Positions 26,103 through 34,405 of a stretch of DNA of 38,131 bases are shown here, piece by piece (position 1 is the first letter of the stretch; each line of letters opens with the position of its first letter). The notes below the pieces were generated by a model that was given only the letters and a program-made list of their open reading frames with translations, made no database searches and was not told where the DNA came from. The stretch comes from Rhodothermales bacterium. GTDB taxonomy: Bacteria; Bacteroidota; Rhodothermia; Rhodothermales; JABDKH01. The position numbers and the translations under genes were made by a program. The stretch is taken from NCBI GenBank assembly GCA_013002345.1, contig JABDKH010000024.1:1-38131 (forward strand), given 5' to 3'.

Positions 26103-26651
26103 ATGACATTCTACAGATCCGGTTTGCTGCTTGCCTTGCTGGTGCTTGCGACGGCCGTTCCTTTGCAGGCTCAACAGCGAATCGCCTTTATCGATTCGGA
26201 CGCGATTCTGAATCGGATTCCCGAGTACGCGACCATCCAGCAGCAGATTGACCGCCTGGCGTCTGAATGGGATTCCGAACTCGAGCAATTGAGGCTCGGC
26301 GTTGATGATATGTTCAAGGACTATCAGTCGCGCGAACTCCTCTATACGAACGAGGAGAGGCGTAAGAAGCGTGAAGAAATTATGCGCGAGGAAGAAGAAA
26401 TCGAACGCCTTCGTATGAGATACTTCGGCCCGGAGGGGGAGTTGTTTGTCGAGCAAGACAAGCTGATGCGGCCGCTTCAGGAGAGAATTCTGGAAGCGGT
26501 TGAAGAAGTGGCAACCTCGGAAGGGTACGATTACGTTTTTGATCGCAGTGGCGATTTCCTGTTCCTCTATGCGCGGGAGCAGAACGACATTGGAGAGAAG
26601 GTGCTGGAGGAACTCGGCATTGATGTTGAGTCCACACAGCGCGGTGGCTAG
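26103..26651 (+). CDS. Periplasmic chaperone, Skp/OmpH family (first copy)
   Basis: Skp-type chaperones hold unfolded outer-membrane proteins in the periplasm for BamA. The 182-residue product has a signal peptide (LLLALLVLATAVPLQAQ, cleavage about residue 24), the typical first strand QRIAFIDSDAILNRIPEY, and then a long charged coiled coil (about 45-125; REEIMREEEEIERLRMR) that forms the tentacles, followed by a return to the body with YDYVFDRSGDFLFLYA. Length and layout fit the family. It lies 103 bases after bamA and 34 bases before a second copy, and both probably share a transcript ending at the terminator at 27285. Confidence 0.9.
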   Translation: MTFYRSGLLLALLVLATAVPLQAQQRIAFIDSDAILNRIPEYATIQQQIDRLASEWDSELEQLRLGVDDMFKDYQSRELLYTNEERRKKREEIMREEEEIERLRMRYFGPEGELFVEQDKLMRPLQERILEAVEEVATSEGYDYVFDRSGDFLFLYAREQNDIGEKVLEELGIDVESTQRGG

Positions 26652-26685
26652 GATCAGCTTTTTGAACACAACCCAGGGACGATAG

Positions 26686-27261
26686 ATGACGACTCTGAAA
26701 CGACTTTTCGGTGCTGCACTCGGTGTACTTCTGGTAGTGCTGGCAACCAATGTGACAACCTTCTCCGCCTCGGCCCAGACGATCAAGATGGGATACGCCG
26801 ACGCTGAGCTGGTACTCGTGAACCTTCCCGAGTACAAGACAAATGCAGAGCGAGTTCAGCGACAGATCGTGAGTTCGCAAAAAGAACTCGAGGCATTGAG
26901 CGGTGAGCTCCAGGGCGACATGCAGAAATTTGAAAAGCAGGCACCGATTCTCTCGCCGGAGAAGCTTGCCGAGCGCCAGCAGGAATTGCAGCAGCGATAT
27001 CTTGCACTGCAGCAGCAGGGCGCGAGCAAGGAGCAGGAGCTTGCAGAATTTGAAGCTGACCTGATGAACCCGCTGATCGAGAAGGTGGGCAATGCGGTCA
27101 ACGAAGTGGCAGCCGCGAACGGACTCGACGTCGTGTTCAAGTCGCCCGGCCTCTTGTACGTCAACGCAGCGACCGTTAAGGATATTACTGCGGATGTTGC
27201 CAGAAGCCTCGGCATTCAAGTGTCTGAGACCGACGAAGCGGCCTCCCCGGTGGGTCAGTAG
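26686..27261 (+). CDS. Periplasmic chaperone, Skp/OmpH family (second copy)
   Basis: This is the second Skp/OmpH-type chaperone, 191 residues. It has a signal peptide (LFGAALGVLLVVLATNVTTF, cleavage near SASAQ), the first strand IKMGYADAELVLVNLPEY and a Gln/Glu/Lys-rich coiled coil (about 55-130; EKLAERQQELQQRYLALQQQ), then LDVVFKSPGLLYVNAATVKDIT. Tandem skp genes after bamA are common in Bacteroidota. It differs from the first copy mainly in a Gln-rich instead of Glu/Arg-rich tentacle, so client preference may differ; this is inference. The run ends in an intrinsic terminator 24 bases downstream. Confidence 0.92.
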   Translation: MTTLKRLFGAALGVLLVVLATNVTTFSASAQTIKMGYADAELVLVNLPEYKTNAERVQRQIVSSQKELEALSGELQGDMQKFEKQAPILSPEKLAERQQELQQRYLALQQQGASKEQELAEFEADLMNPLIEKVGNAVNEVAAANGLDVVFKSPGLLYVNAATVKDITADVARSLGIQVSETDEAASPVGQ

Positions 27262-27284
27262 GTCGAAGCCCAATACCAGGATTC

Positions 27285-27314
27285 GAAAGGCGCCCCGCGG
27301 CGCCTTTCTCGTTT
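27285..27314 (+). terminator. Rho-independent terminator after the bamA-skp-skp run
   Basis: A perfect 10-bp stem, GAAAGGCGCC / GGCGCCTTTC, with loop CCGC (27285-27308), is followed by TCGTTT. It begins 24 bases after the stop of the second Skp-like gene and separates it from panB. It is the clearest terminator I found in the window. Confidence 0.85.
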
Positions 27315-27425
27315 CGGTCGATCCGCCGGGTCATCGTCGGCATTGTATATTGCCAGTCTGAACCCGATTCACAAACATAATGGCCGTTATCGGAAAGCGA
27401 ACGGCGGTAATTGAGGGTCTCACGA

Positions 27426-28259
27426 ATGAGCACGCACAGATCAACAGTCTCGATCGAGGAAGCCAGGCGCATTACGACCCAGACGTTGCAGGAGATGAAG
27501 AAGGCGGAGACCCCCGTCTCGATGCTGACAGCCTATGACTATACGTCGGCCCGCATCCTCGACCAGTCGGGTGTGGACGTAATTCTTGTTGGCGACTCGG
27601 CTTCCAACGTAATGGCCGGACATGAGACGACACTGCCCATTACGCTCGACCAGATGATTTACCACGCGAGCTCGGTTGTTCGCGGCGTGCAACGTGCACT
27701 GGTCGTAGTGGACCTTCCATTCGGATCGTATCAGGGAAACTCGAAGGGAGCGCTGGCATCTGCCATTCGCATCATGAAAGAATCCGGAGCCCACGCCGTC
27801 AAACTGGAGGGCGGGTCGGCCGTCATCGGAACCGTCGAACGCATCATCACCGCGGGAATCCCGGTGATGGGTCATCTGGGGCTGACACCGCAGAGCATCT
27901 ACCGATTCGGGACTTACAAGGTGCGCGCCCGGGAGAAAGAGGAAGCTGATCAGCTCAAGCGTGACTCGTTGCTGCTTGAGCAGGCGGGCTGCTTTGCGAT
28001 CGTGCTCGAGAAGATTCCGCTTGAGCTCGCAGCCGAAGTCACCAGGTCTCTCCGAATACCAACGATTGGTATCGGGGCCGGACCGAGTTGTGACGGCCAG
28101 GTGCTCGTGACGCACGATCTGCTCGGACTCACGACCGATTTCAACCCGCGCTTTGTTCGGCGATACGGACACCTCGCGTCCGAAATCCAGAGCGCGGTTG
28201 AGAACTACATTCAAGATGTTCGATCCCGATCCTTCCCGACGATTGACGAAAGCTACTAG
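27426..28259 (+). CDS. panB: 3-methyl-2-oxobutanoate hydroxymethyltransferase
   Basis: PanB adds a hydroxymethyl group from methylene-tetrahydrofolate to alpha-ketoisovalerate, giving ketopantoate, the first step of pantothenate and CoA synthesis. Family marks in 277 residues: [19 protein letters not shown] (33-51), [20 protein letters not shown] (54-73) with Mg2+ ligand Asp57, [10 protein letters not shown] with Asp96, AVKLEGG with Lys126, [18 protein letters not shown] (149-166) and the catalytic Glu195 in VLEKIP. I used the ATG at 27426; a TTG at 27411 would add only five residues. The gene is 8 bases before surE, so the two form an operon, and no panC or panD is near. Confidence 0.97.
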   Translation: MSTHRSTVSIEEARRITTQTLQEMKKAETPVSMLTAYDYTSARILDQSGVDVILVGDSASNVMAGHETTLPITLDQMIYHASSVVRGVQRALVVVDLPFGSYQGNSKGALASAIRIMKESGAHAVKLEGGSAVIGTVERIITAGIPVMGHLGLTPQSIYRFGTYKVRAREKEEADQLKRDSLLLEQAGCFAIVLEKIPLELAAEVTRSLRIPTIGIGAGPSCDGQVLVTHDLLGLTTDFNPRFVRRYGHLASEIQSAVENYIQDVRSRSFPTIDESY

Positions 28260-28267
28260 ATCGTCTG

Positions 28268-29101
28268 ATGGACAAACCCGCACGCAACCCCTCTGACCGT
28301 CCACTGATTCTGGTCAGCAACGACGACGGAATAGACGCACCGGGTATCGTCGCACTCGTGTGTGCGATGCAAGGGCTCGGAGACATCCACGTCGTGGCGC
28401 CGGTCGATGAGCAGAGTGCGGTAGGCCATGCCATTACCATTCGCTCGCCCGTCCGCGCGCGACGCTGGCAGCTTGTCGGAGACCCTGAGCACGCGGCCGC
28501 GTTCGCCGTAACCGGTACGCCGGCGGATTGTGTCAAGCTGGCGGTGGACAAGCTCCTTCCGCGATTGCCGGATCTGGTCGTGAGCGGAATCAACAAAGGG
28601 CCGAATACGGCCGTCAACATTATCTATTCCGGCACCGTGAGTGCCGCGACCGAAGCGGCAATTCTCGGTATAGACTCCATCGCATTTTCTCTCTGTAACT
28701 ATCGCGCGACGGACTACGAGACGGCTGGACGTATGGCCCGCTTTGTTGCCGAGAGCGTTCTTTCCAGAGGTTTGCCCGATGGGATTCTGCTTAACGTGAA
28801 CATCCCGGATCTGCCGTACCACGAAATCTCCGGAATCGAGATCACCCGCCAGGCGCGGTCTATGTGGGAGGAGTCTTTTGTGGAACGGCGGGATCCATTC
28901 AACGAACGTTACTACTGGCTGTCAGGGACGTTCGTAAATCTCGACGAAGGTCCGGATACCGACGTCGGCGCGGTCGAACGGGGCTATGTTTCTGTCACTC
29001 CAATCCAGCATGACCTGACGGCGTACGACCAACTCGGACCGTTGGGCGAATGGAAGTGGCAGACTGAACCCATACCGAACGACTCTGGCACTGGTCAGTG
29101 A
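28268..29101 (+). CDS. surE: 5'/3'-nucleotidase SurE
   Basis: SurE is a divalent-metal-dependent phosphatase of nucleoside monophosphates, linked to stationary-phase survival. The 277 residues open with ILVSNDDGIDAPGI, where Asp19 and Asp20 are metal ligands; Ser50 in DEQSAVGHAIT and Asn109 in SGINKGPNTA complete the site, and YSGTVSAATEAAILG follows. Length and all four ligands are normal. It follows panB with an 8-base gap. It converges on the FG-GAP protein gene with only 3 bases between the stops, so the transcripts very likely overlap. Confidence 0.96.
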   Translation: MDKPARNPSDRPLILVSNDDGIDAPGIVALVCAMQGLGDIHVVAPVDEQSAVGHAITIRSPVRARRWQLVGDPEHAAAFAVTGTPADCVKLAVDKLLPRLPDLVVSGINKGPNTAVNIIYSGTVSAATEAAILGIDSIAFSLCNYRATDYETAGRMARFVAESVLSRGLPDGILLNVNIPDLPYHEISGIEITRQARSMWEESFVERRDPFNERYYWLSGTFVNLDEGPDTDVGAVERGYVSVTPIQHDLTAYDQLGPLGEWKWQTEPIPNDSGTGQ

Positions 29102-29104
29102 CAA

Positions 29105-30907
29105 TCAGCGGGTCACGATAAATTTCGCCGCTCGGGTCTTGCCGTCGAGATGGAATACGGCGAAATAAATCCCGGCCGCGAAGCTCTGCGGGTTCCACAC
29201 AGCGGTGTGTCGGTGGCGCGCCGAAGCGTGCACGGCGGGGCGGGCGACCACCCGGCCCATCAGATCAAGGATTGATGCGTTGACGTTGCGGGAATTCGAA
29301 TCGAAAGTCGTCAGTCGAATGTCGCCGCTGCCCGGGTTCGGATAGATCTCGATGGAAGGACGTTCGTCCGGCCCCGGATCAGACTCCGTTCCGACGGGCA
29401 GAAGGGTCGTATCGTACAGGATCAGGAGATCGTCGAGCTCGTCGACGGCCGTCATGTCCAGCGTCCCGTTGTTGTCGCGGTCGTGGAGGATCGCGCATGA
29501 TCCCGCCTGCGAAGCCGGATAGTCTCGGTGACGATTGAACAGCCCACCGCCGCGATTTTCGAAGACCGTGAAGCTGGCGGACGAGTAGTTGCTCGTGACC
29601 AGGTCCAGGTCACCGTCGCCGTCAATGTCGCCAAGATCGATAGCCAGCGGAAAGATGCCCGTTACGAGGGTCCGCGGTGTCTGCAGTTGACCGCGCTGGT
29701 CACTCCGAATCACTGAAGCCGTATTGTCGGTGGAGCCGGCCGACGCCACGTCGGCATATCCGTCGCCGTCGACATCACCGGCCGCGAGCATCCACGGCCG
29801 TCCAGGGACGGGTACCGTCGAGGACAGGAACAGACTGCCTCGGCCGTCGCCGAGAAGAAGCGATACTTCACTGGAGAAGTACGAGCCTACAAATAGATCC
29901 GCGCGACCGTCTCCATTCGCATCGGCGACCGCGCACGAAGTTTCCCCCGCGCCGCCACCATCAATCGGTATGGGACTGCGAAAGGTGCCTGCGCCATCAT
30001 TGATGAGCAGGTACAGTGAACTCCGGGATCTGCTCGCTGTGATGATATCGTCATCCCCGTCTGAGTCGATGTCCAGAACGCACACTGCTCTTGAGTCACC
30101 TGACGCAGGGATGGCCGGCATCACATTCAACCGTCCGTCTATCGTGCCGAGCAGTAGGTTGACGTTGTCACTTGCGTTGTTGCCGACGGCCAGGTCGATA
30201 TGTCCATCTCCGTTGAAATCTGCACCTTCGTTTGCGCTGGGAATGGAGCTTCCGGGCAGGGGGTAGATCTGGAAGGAATCGAACGTGCCGCTTTGATTCA
30301 GGAAGACGCGGACGTCCGCGGCGATCTCGTTTGGGATAGCCAGGTCACTCCAGCCATCGCCGTTCAGGTCGCCCGCATACGCGCCGTAGCTCTGAATCCG
30401 GTTCTCACCGGGAAGCCGGATTGGCACCCGGTCGGTCTCCGTCATTGTTAGATCAGCCGGCAGGCTTCGAACCCAGAAGCTCCAGTAGTGCCCTCCGGAA
30501 AACGGCGTCCCATCTTCAAAGGTCACGGAATCCGATACACTTACGGAGACCTGCTCACCTGCAAAGAACGGTCGGTTCGGGCTGAGGCGCACCAGGCGGT
30601 TCCCGTTCTCGAATCTAAAGTCGCCTGAAGCGGGACCGGACCACCTTCCGTACACGCGAAATGTGGTCGAGTCTATGGACGATGGCCGCACCGCGCTCGA
30701 GAAAGTCAGGGCGATATCCGCGACGGTCGAGACACCGACCGTGTTACGAGGCGGAATCACCGAGTCGACGCCGTGCGTCTGTCCGAGCACCGCCGGGGTA
30801 CCGGCAACCGCGGCTGCGGCCAACAATGCGCACGCTACGGCTGTCCGTCGACTGCGCGCTCGCGTGCCATGTCGCGACAGGCTTGCGGATGGATACAACG
30901 GCTCCAC
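29105..30907 (-). CDS. Secreted FG-GAP/VCBS repeat protein with Ig-like and T9SS-type sorting domains
   Basis: This is a large cell-surface or secreted protein of unknown binding partner (600 residues). It has a signal peptide (RRTAVACALLAAAAVAGTPA, ending near VLGQ), an Ig-like Big_5 domain (about 48-150; SVIPPRNTVGVSTVADIALT and FRVYGRWSG), then seven repeats with Ca2+-binding Asp loops such as DLNGDGWSDLAI, DFNGDGHIDLAV, DANGDGRADLFV, DVDGDGYADVAS and DIDGDGDLDLVT, forming a beta-propeller, and a C-terminal sorting domain (IEIYPNPGSGDIRLTT, ILDLMGRVVA and AAGIYFAVF). Starts are poor: a GTG at 30907 is the first in frame, and a downstream TTG is possible. It lacks an adjacent partner gene. 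Confidence 0.88.
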   Translation of the reverse strand: MEPLYPSASLSRHGTRARSRRTAVACALLAAAAVAGTPAVLGQTHGVDSVIPPRNTVGVSTVADIALTFSSAVRPSSIDSTTFRVYGRWSGPASGDFRFENGNRLVRLSPNRPFFAGEQVSVSVSDSVTFEDGTPFSGGHYWSFWVRSLPADLTMTETDRVPIRLPGENRIQSYGAYAGDLNGDGWSDLAIPNEIAADVRVFLNQSGTFDSFQIYPLPGSSIPSANEGADFNGDGHIDLAVGNNASDNVNLLLGTIDGRLNVMPAIPASGDSRAVCVLDIDSDGDDDIITASRSRSSLYLLINDGAGTFRSPIPIDGGGAGETSCAVADANGDGRADLFVGSYFSSEVSLLLGDGRGSLFLSSTVPVPGRPWMLAAGDVDGDGYADVASAGSTDNTASVIRSDQRGQLQTPRTLVTGIFPLAIDLGDIDGDGDLDLVTSNYSSASFTVFENRGGGLFNRHRDYPASQAGSCAILHDRDNNGTLDMTAVDELDDLLILYDTTLLPVGTESDPGPDERPSIEIYPNPGSGDIRLTTFDSNSRNVNASILDLMGRVVARPAVHASARHRHTAVWNPQSFAAGIYFAVFHLDGKTRAAKFIVTR

Positions 30908-31350
30908 ACTCGGGTACTCGATCGTACGAAGGACGACATCCGGCCCGGCAGCGTCGCGGACGGAGCATATCCGGAAGAATCGTTGGCTTCGGAACTAGTG
31001 GAGTCCCAGGTCAGGAGCGCAGCAGGTCGCGCCGCCGTACTCCACACATCGTACTCGACGCTGTTGACCTGAGAAGAGTGCCATGTGACCGACGAAGTGA
31101 CGACATATCGCGTCATGATCTTGTCCGTGATGAGTCGCAACGAAACGGGGCAAAAAGCTGTGAACCCGCTCGCGTCGTGTGTGAACATGATCGCCAAAAA
31201 GTTGATGCTTGCAGTCTCCGGCAGGGACGAATCCCGGATCGACCGTGCAGACTACCTCCCTTCGTCCAGTCACGCAAGTCAGAAAGCGGCGGGCCTGTCG
31301 AATCGGAGAGAGGTCTGGTACCGCAGTGACGCCTGTCACGGGCAGCCTGC
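30908..31350. other. 443-base gap without a recognisable gene
   Basis: Several open frames cross this stretch on both strands, but their translations are Arg/Ser-rich, have no signal, motif or good start, and overlap each other, so I call none. The part next to 30907 must hold the promoter and leader of the FG-GAP protein gene, and the part next to 31351 the end of the SpoIID-like transcript. I see no hairpin with a T-run and no known riboswitch. Confidence 0.5.
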
Positions 31351-32724
31351 CTACCAGCCAACACGATCGCGATCGCTTGAGCTGGTGCCGGGTGCTCCGA
31401 CGGAGGCGCTCCAGCCGCGGAGCCCGCCGGTTGTACCACGCTCGCCGTTGCGTGGACGGCGGGTCGATCGTGGGCTCGGGTCGTCGTCATCGGTCGGGGG
31501 TGTCACGGCCGCCACTTGATCGCCCGTCTCAAAACCGAGCTTATCCATGGAGCGGGTGCGCGTGCCGGCAAAGTAGAAATGCAGGATCTCTTCGAAGTTG
31601 TAGCCCCGCTCAGCCATCTCATGTGCTCCCCATTGGCTGAGGCCGACGCCATGGCCGAATCCTGACCCCTCGAATACGTAGTTGCCATCCTCCGTCCTGA
31701 CGTCGAACATCGTGCTGCGGAGGGCAGACACTCCAAAGCGGCCCGTCAGGACCTGCCGGAACTCCGTACCCGTGAGTTCCGCGTCGGGCGCACCCTGCAA
31801 CTTCAACTTGACCGTCCTGGCCCGCCCGTCCTTGCTCCTGGAATCAACGGACAACCCGGTCACCGAAGCCCCGGTGAATTGTGAAAGCGCGCCGTGCACG
31901 CGTTCACGGGAAAGGCGGGACAACCAGTCGTTGTATGGCGAGGCGGCTCTATCGAAACGGTCCTTGCGCGCGCGGAGGTAGGGGAGCGATTCGCCCGACC
32001 AGACATCTGAATTCCGGGCGGAGTGGCCCCCGTTCGAGGCAGAATATGCGGCAACGACCGGTTCGTCCTTGTGCATCAGGACGATTCCGCGCGTCGAGTT
32101 GGCAGCCTCACGCGACGCTTCAGTGACCACATCGAGGCCGTGATACACCTGCGCACCCACCCCGTCAACCAGTTCTTGCCGACTGTCGAGAATCGAACGG
32201 ACGGCGAGCGTCCTGGCAAGGACAGCCATGGCCCGCGTACCTTCCTTGTCCCCGAGCGAGTACTCCTTCGCGACGACTGACGCTACGTACGGCTCTATCT
32301 GCACCGTGTTTGTGATCGCGAGGACCTGTTCGGCGGATTTTCGGATTGATATCGTTCCCGGGTATCTTCTGATGGTCGACCGGCCGTTCTCTGCGATACC
32401 CACGACGAGTCCGTCGTCGCCCGAGACACGTACGTGCAATTCGGTCTGGTGAATATCCATATCGCCAGCCCGGACGCTCAGGCCAAGCGCGTCAGGTCGA
32501 ACCGTGATCGTGTCGCCTGGCAGGACGGTCATAATCCCATCCTGGTCAAGACGGGCGTAGAGCATTGCTTCGCCCTTCGATGGTACGATCGAAACGGACG
32601 AGGGCCTGCTGTTCGCAAAAAGGCGAACAGTGATCTCATTCGATGCCTCCTGACTCAGGGCTGGTGACGCCAGGAACAATGACACGGTGACGACGGCGAG
32701 TAGTCGTCCTGGATAACGCTTCAT
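31351..32724 (-). CDS. SpoIID/LytB domain protein, probable peptidoglycan-acting
   Basis: SpoIID-type proteins cleave glycan strands that lack stem peptides; LytB relatives enhance amidases. The 457-residue product has a signal peptide (LLAVVTVSLFLASPALSQ) and the family blocks VQIEPYVASVVAKEYS with the conserved glutamates, GTRAMAVLARTLAVRSI, VVAAYSASNGGHSARNSDVW, GSGFGHGVGLSQWGAHEMAE and FEEILHFYFAGT. After the domain comes a roughly 70-residue tail rich in Pro, Asp, Arg and Gly (PPTDDDDPSPRSTRRP), likely disordered. The ATG at 32724 was chosen; the frame is open to 32943, but those 73 residues would precede the signal and overlap the upstream hydrolase. It lies 44 bases after that gene and belongs to the MFS-hydrolase-SpoIID run. 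Confidence 0.9.
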   Translation of the reverse strand: MKRYPGRLLAVVTVSLFLASPALSQEASNEITVRLFANSRPSSVSIVPSKGEAMLYARLDQDGIMTVLPGDTITVRPDALGLSVRAGDMDIHQTELHVRVSGDDGLVVGIAENGRSTIRRYPGTISIRKSAEQVLAITNTVQIEPYVASVVAKEYSLGDKEGTRAMAVLARTLAVRSILDSRQELVDGVGAQVYHGLDVVTEASREAANSTRGIVLMHKDEPVVAAYSASNGGHSARNSDVWSGESLPYLRARKDRFDRAASPYNDWLSRLSRERVHGALSQFTGASVTGLSVDSRSKDGRARTVKLKLQGAPDAELTGTEFRQVLTGRFGVSALRSTMFDVRTEDGNYVFEGSGFGHGVGLSQWGAHEMAERGYNFEEILHFYFAGTRTRSMDKLGFETGDQVAAVTPPTDDDDPSPRSTRRPRNGERGTTGGLRGWSASVGAPGTSSSDRDRVGW

Positions 32725-32768
32725 GACCACCAGTGATCTATGTGGCTTCAGGCCGCCGATACGCGCGG

Positions 32769-34319
32769 CTACGGTCCGGCCGGAAGGTCGATACGCTGCG
32801 CTGGTCCCTCGAGGCCAAGGCGGGAGACGGCAGACACGATGACGACCTCGGGCCTGGATGTACCCGGATACTCGACAAGCTGTTTCCAGCCCGGGAGAAT
32901 ATTGACCACCCACCTTCCTTCTTCGAGGGTCCGAATCACCCACAACCAGGTGTCCGACGACGGGGTCGTCATTTCGATCAGCATGTTGCCGCGAAGCGAA
33001 TCGACGGTGAGTTCAGGTCTTGCGGGCCGCAGCCCGCCCAACCACCCGGTCTCCGGCACAAGCGAAGGCGCATCATAGAGCTGGGACGCTAACGCGGGCG
33101 CGGCCGCGGAGCTGTCGCGCATCAATGACTTCATGCTGAAATGGACGTTGCCTGTTGCCCGATCTCGCGACCGTGTGACAAGGACCTGGTCGAGAATTTC
33201 AGTCGGCGCCCACTGGCGCGCACCGGTCATCATGACGCGGCTCGTGAAGTTTCCCGGCCATATGTGTCGACCGTAAGGGTTCTGTTCGAGCCACCAGTCC
33301 AGCAGCGCCGGGTAGCTCTGTTCCTTCTTCTCTATCTCCCAGTACAGCTGTGGAGTCATGTAGTCCACCCACCCATTGACCAGCCACTTGCGGGAGTCGG
33401 CATAAATGCGATCGTACGCATCGAATCCCTCGATCTGAGGTGGATGTCCGGGACGCCAGATTCCAAACGGACTGATGCCAAAACGAACCCACGGCTTTGT
33501 CTCCTTGATGCCTCGCGCCAGATCCTCGACAAATCGGTCGACGTTGCTTCTTCTCCAGTCTTTGCGGGAGCCGACGAGCCCGGATTCTATCGCAGCAGCC
33601 CAGGTGGAGTCGTCCGGGAAATCGACAGTTACTCCGTCGTCGTCCGTGACCTCGTAGGGATAGAAATAGTCGTCCAGGTGGACCCCGTCGATGTCGTATC
33701 GTCCAACTACATCGAGGATGACCGCCAGCGAGTAGTCACGCGCACGTGGATCACCGGGGTCGAGCCACTTCTGCTCGCCATAGTCGCGAACCAGCTCCGG
33801 AAATGCGACGCTGACATGTCGGGCAGACGGCGGCGCCGTGGCGGTTCGATGCAGGGCGCGGAACGGGTTGAACCAGGCGTGGATCTCCAGTCCCCGTCGA
33901 TGTGCTTCCTCTACGGCGAAGGCAAGGGGATCGTAGTAGGGCTTCGGCGGCACGTCCATGGTGCCGGTCAGGTACTCCGACCACGGCTCGATTGGCGAGT
34001 CGTACATGGCGTCTGCGGCGGGGCGCACCTGCAGTATGACGGCGTTCAGTCCGACGGCGCGCGCGCGTTCGAGGAGCCGGCGCAGTTCCATCTTCTGGGC
34101 GGTCGTGGAAAGTCCGGGCCGGGATGGCCAATCGATGTTCGCGACGGTGGCGATCCATGCGGCGCGGAATTCGCGCTGCATCTGGGGGACGGGTGGCTCA
34201 GGGAGCGGCACGCCCACCTGCCTCACGGGACGCTGACTACCGCAAGATGTGAAGAACAGAGCGGCGCAGACTATGCTGATGTATGGCCCAAGGGCCTTGA
34301 AAGTGCCAGATCCAGGCAT
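32769..34319 (-). CDS. GHL10-family glycoside hydrolase-like lipoprotein (YngK-like)
   Basis: This is an extracytoplasmic protein of the glycosyl-hydrolase-like 10 (formerly DUF187) family, a TIM-barrel group proposed to act on cell-wall glycans. In 516 residues: a signal peptide with lipobox FFTSC (Cys26), then REFRAAWIATVANIDWPS, ILQVRPAADAMYDSPIEPWS, LEIHAWFNPFRALH, DIDGVHLDDYFYPYE with paired Asp residues near the likely active site, VRFGISPFGIWRPG and DYMTPQLYWEIE. A C-terminal beta domain (about 415-516) may bind the substrate. It lies between the AmpG-like permease (86 bases) and the SpoIID-like protein (44 bases), which supports a role in processing peptidoglycan fragments outside the inner membrane. 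Activity is inferred. Confidence 0.9.
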   Translation of the reverse strand: MPGSGTFKALGPYISIVCAALFFTSCGSQRPVRQVGVPLPEPPVPQMQREFRAAWIATVANIDWPSRPGLSTTAQKMELRRLLERARAVGLNAVILQVRPAADAMYDSPIEPWSEYLTGTMDVPPKPYYDPLAFAVEEAHRRGLEIHAWFNPFRALHRTATAPPSARHVSVAFPELVRDYGEQKWLDPGDPRARDYSLAVILDVVGRYDIDGVHLDDYFYPYEVTDDDGVTVDFPDDSTWAAAIESGLVGSRKDWRRSNVDRFVEDLARGIKETKPWVRFGISPFGIWRPGHPPQIEGFDAYDRIYADSRKWLVNGWVDYMTPQLYWEIEKKEQSYPALLDWWLEQNPYGRHIWPGNFTSRVMMTGARQWAPTEILDQVLVTRSRDRATGNVHFSMKSLMRDSSAAAPALASQLYDAPSLVPETGWLGGLRPARPELTVDSLRGNMLIEMTTPSSDTWLWVIRTLEEGRWVVNILPGWKQLVEYPGTSRPEVVIVSAVSRLGLEGPAQRIDLPAGP

Positions 34320-34405
34320 TGTTCGAGCCTCAAAGCGTGATCGAAGTGGGAAAATAGTCGTCTGTGTGATTCAGGGGTGCGAGCCATGGAATTGAGCCGA
34401 TCAGG

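Noticed and set aside
27441-28304. A 287-codon minus-strand frame opposite panB
   Set aside because: panB is complete with all catalytic residues; the antisense product has no motif.
30661-31519. Open frames of 110-220 codons in the gap between the FG-GAP protein and the SpoIID-like protein
   Set aside because: They overlap each other on both strands, are rich in Arg and Ser, and lack signals, motifs and ribosome binding sites.
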